From the NCBI GenBank assembly GCA_964465385.1, contig CAYXIM010000092.1, forward strand, positions 1-5,648: 5,648 nt of DNA. Reading direction: 5' to 3'. The notes under the pieces were generated by a model. It was given only the letters and a program-made list of their open reading frames with translations, did no database searches and had not been told where the DNA came from. Made by a program: the position numbers and the translations under genes. Positions within the stretch are counted from its first letter, which is position 1; each line of letters opens with the position of its first letter. This DNA is from JAAYBY01 sp964465385. GTDB lineage: Bacteria; Bacillota; Clostridia; Saccharofermentanales; UBA5734. Shown piece by piece: positions 4,858 through 5,648 of the stretch.

Positions 4858-5648
4858 ATGAAAAAAATTGTTATCATTCCAGATTCCTTTAAAGGAACCT
4901 TGTCTTCGGCACACATTTGTTCCATCGTGGCCGAACAGGCACGAAAACACCACCCCCAGGCTGAAGTCATCAGCATCCCGGTGGCGGATGGCGGAGAAGG
5001 CAGCGTGGATGCCCTGATCAGCGCCGCGGGTGGCAGGCGGATCGCCTGCACGGTCCAGGGACCCTACACAGACAAGGTGGATGCTTTTTTTGGTCTTTTG
5101 ACGGATGGGACAGCTGTGGTGGAAATGGCCGCCGCCGCAGGCCTTCCCCTGGTGGGACACCGGAAAAACCCGTTGAAAACAAGCACATATGGCGTCGGTC
5201 AGCTGATAGAAGCAGCCCTGGCACATGGCGCCAACAGGCTGATCATTGCACTGGGCGGCAGCGCCACCAATGATGGTGGGACCGGCGCGGCAGCAGCGCT
5301 TGGGGTGCGTTTTTATGATGCCGCAGGAAATGCCTTTGTGCCGGTCGGCCAAACCCTGTCGCAGATTGATCGCATCGACGCTTCCGGCCTTTTGAAGCCT
5401 TTGCGTGACCTTGAGGTGGTCACCATGTGCGATATCAGCAACCCGCTGTGCGGCCCCAATGGGGCGGCAGTTGTCTTTGGGCCCCAGAAGGGGGCGGATG
5501 AGGCGGCCGTCCAATTGCTCGATGCAGGCCTGTGCCACCTGGCCCGCTGCGTTTCACGAGATTTGGGACAGGATATCTTGACCTTGCCTGGATCGGGAGC
5601 GGCAGGCGGCATGGGCGGCGGAACCGTTGCCTTTTTTGGAGCCAGCCT
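4858..5648 (+). CDS. glxK: Glycerate kinase (GlxK/GarK family), 3' end beyond the window
   Basis: Cytosolic kinase that phosphorylates D-glycerate, usually to 2-phosphoglycerate, using ATP; it links glyoxylate, hydroxypyruvate/serine or sugar-acid catabolism to glycolysis. The first 263 residues are present; the family is about 375-380 residues, so roughly 115 are missing at the C terminus. Family motifs in order: PDSFKGTLS (8-16), PVADGGEGS (41-49), LGGSATNDGG (132-141), CDISNPLCGPNGAA (191-204), FGPQKGA (207-213) and GSGAAGGMGGG (245-255). The ATG has GGAGG at 4846-4850 with a seven-base spacer. The frame is open to the window end with no internal stop. The symbol follows the family; garK would be an equal choice. 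It is divergent from rplY and not co-transcribed with the amino acid genes. Confidence 0.94.
   Translation, partial: MKKIVIIPDSFKGTLSSAHICSIVAEQARKHHPQAEVISIPVADGGEGSVDALISAAGGRRIACTVQGPYTDKVDAFFGLLTDGTAVVEMAAAAGLPLVGHRKNPLKTSTYGVGQLIEAALAHGANRLIIALGGSATNDGGTGAAAALGVRFYDAAGNAFVPVGQTLSQIDRIDASGLLKPLRDLEVVTMCDISNPLCGPNGAAVVFGPQKGADEAAVQLLDAGLCHLARCVSRDLGQDILTLPGSGAAGGMGGGTVAFFGAS

Noticed and set aside
4579..5538. Long minus-strand open frame (319 codons) opposite glycerate kinase
   Set aside because: It lies antisense to a clear glycerate kinase and crosses the rplY start and both promoters. Its translation is rich in Cys, His and Arg with no family pattern, as expected for the reverse of a GC-rich gene.

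Overview
This 5.6 kb stretch of bacterial chromosome is gene-dense and fairly GC-rich. It carries six protein genes, the last cut off by the window end. There is no sign of phage, IS elements, CRISPR or RNA genes. Strong Shine-Dalgarno sequences, a long Ctc/TL5-type L25 with an acidic tail, and the flavour of the nitroreductase and sugar-isomerase proteins suggest a Bacillota/Clostridia-like anaerobe of moderate to high GC. A Desulfobacterota-like source cannot be excluded. This assignment is inference from protein style only.

Layout: (1) a small FMN nitroreductase (+, 67-621). (2) A sugar phosphate isomerase/epimerase-type TIM barrel (-, 618-1486), convergent with gene 1 and sharing its stop region; it contains a 10-N assembly gap that must be wrong in length by frame. 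(3) A divergent promoter region (1487-1623) with a palindrome between two back-to-back -35 boxes. (4) An enolase-superfamily enzyme of the o-succinylbenzoate synthase / N-acylamino acid racemase type (+, 1624-2739). (5) A fold-type III PLP enzyme of the D-serine dehydratase / D-threonine aldolase type (+, 2838-3947). (6) A bidirectional hairpin terminator (3951-3976). (7) Ribosomal protein L25 (-, 3996-4652) with a near-consensus sigma-70 promoter. (8) A glycerate kinase (+, from 4858, 3' end missing).

Functional reading: the racemase-like enzyme and the D-amino-acid PLP enzyme lie in tandem, downstream of a promoter shared back-to-back with the TIM-barrel gene. Together they suggest a small catabolic locus for D-amino acids or N-acyl amino acids. 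Glycerate kinase would feed three-carbon acids into glycolysis and may be metabolically related, but it is a separate transcription unit. rplY is a housekeeping gene between them. Nothing here is a clearly new system. The most interesting points are the racemase/D-amino-acid enzyme pair, the divergent palindrome, and an unusual residue in the PLP phosphate-binding loop.
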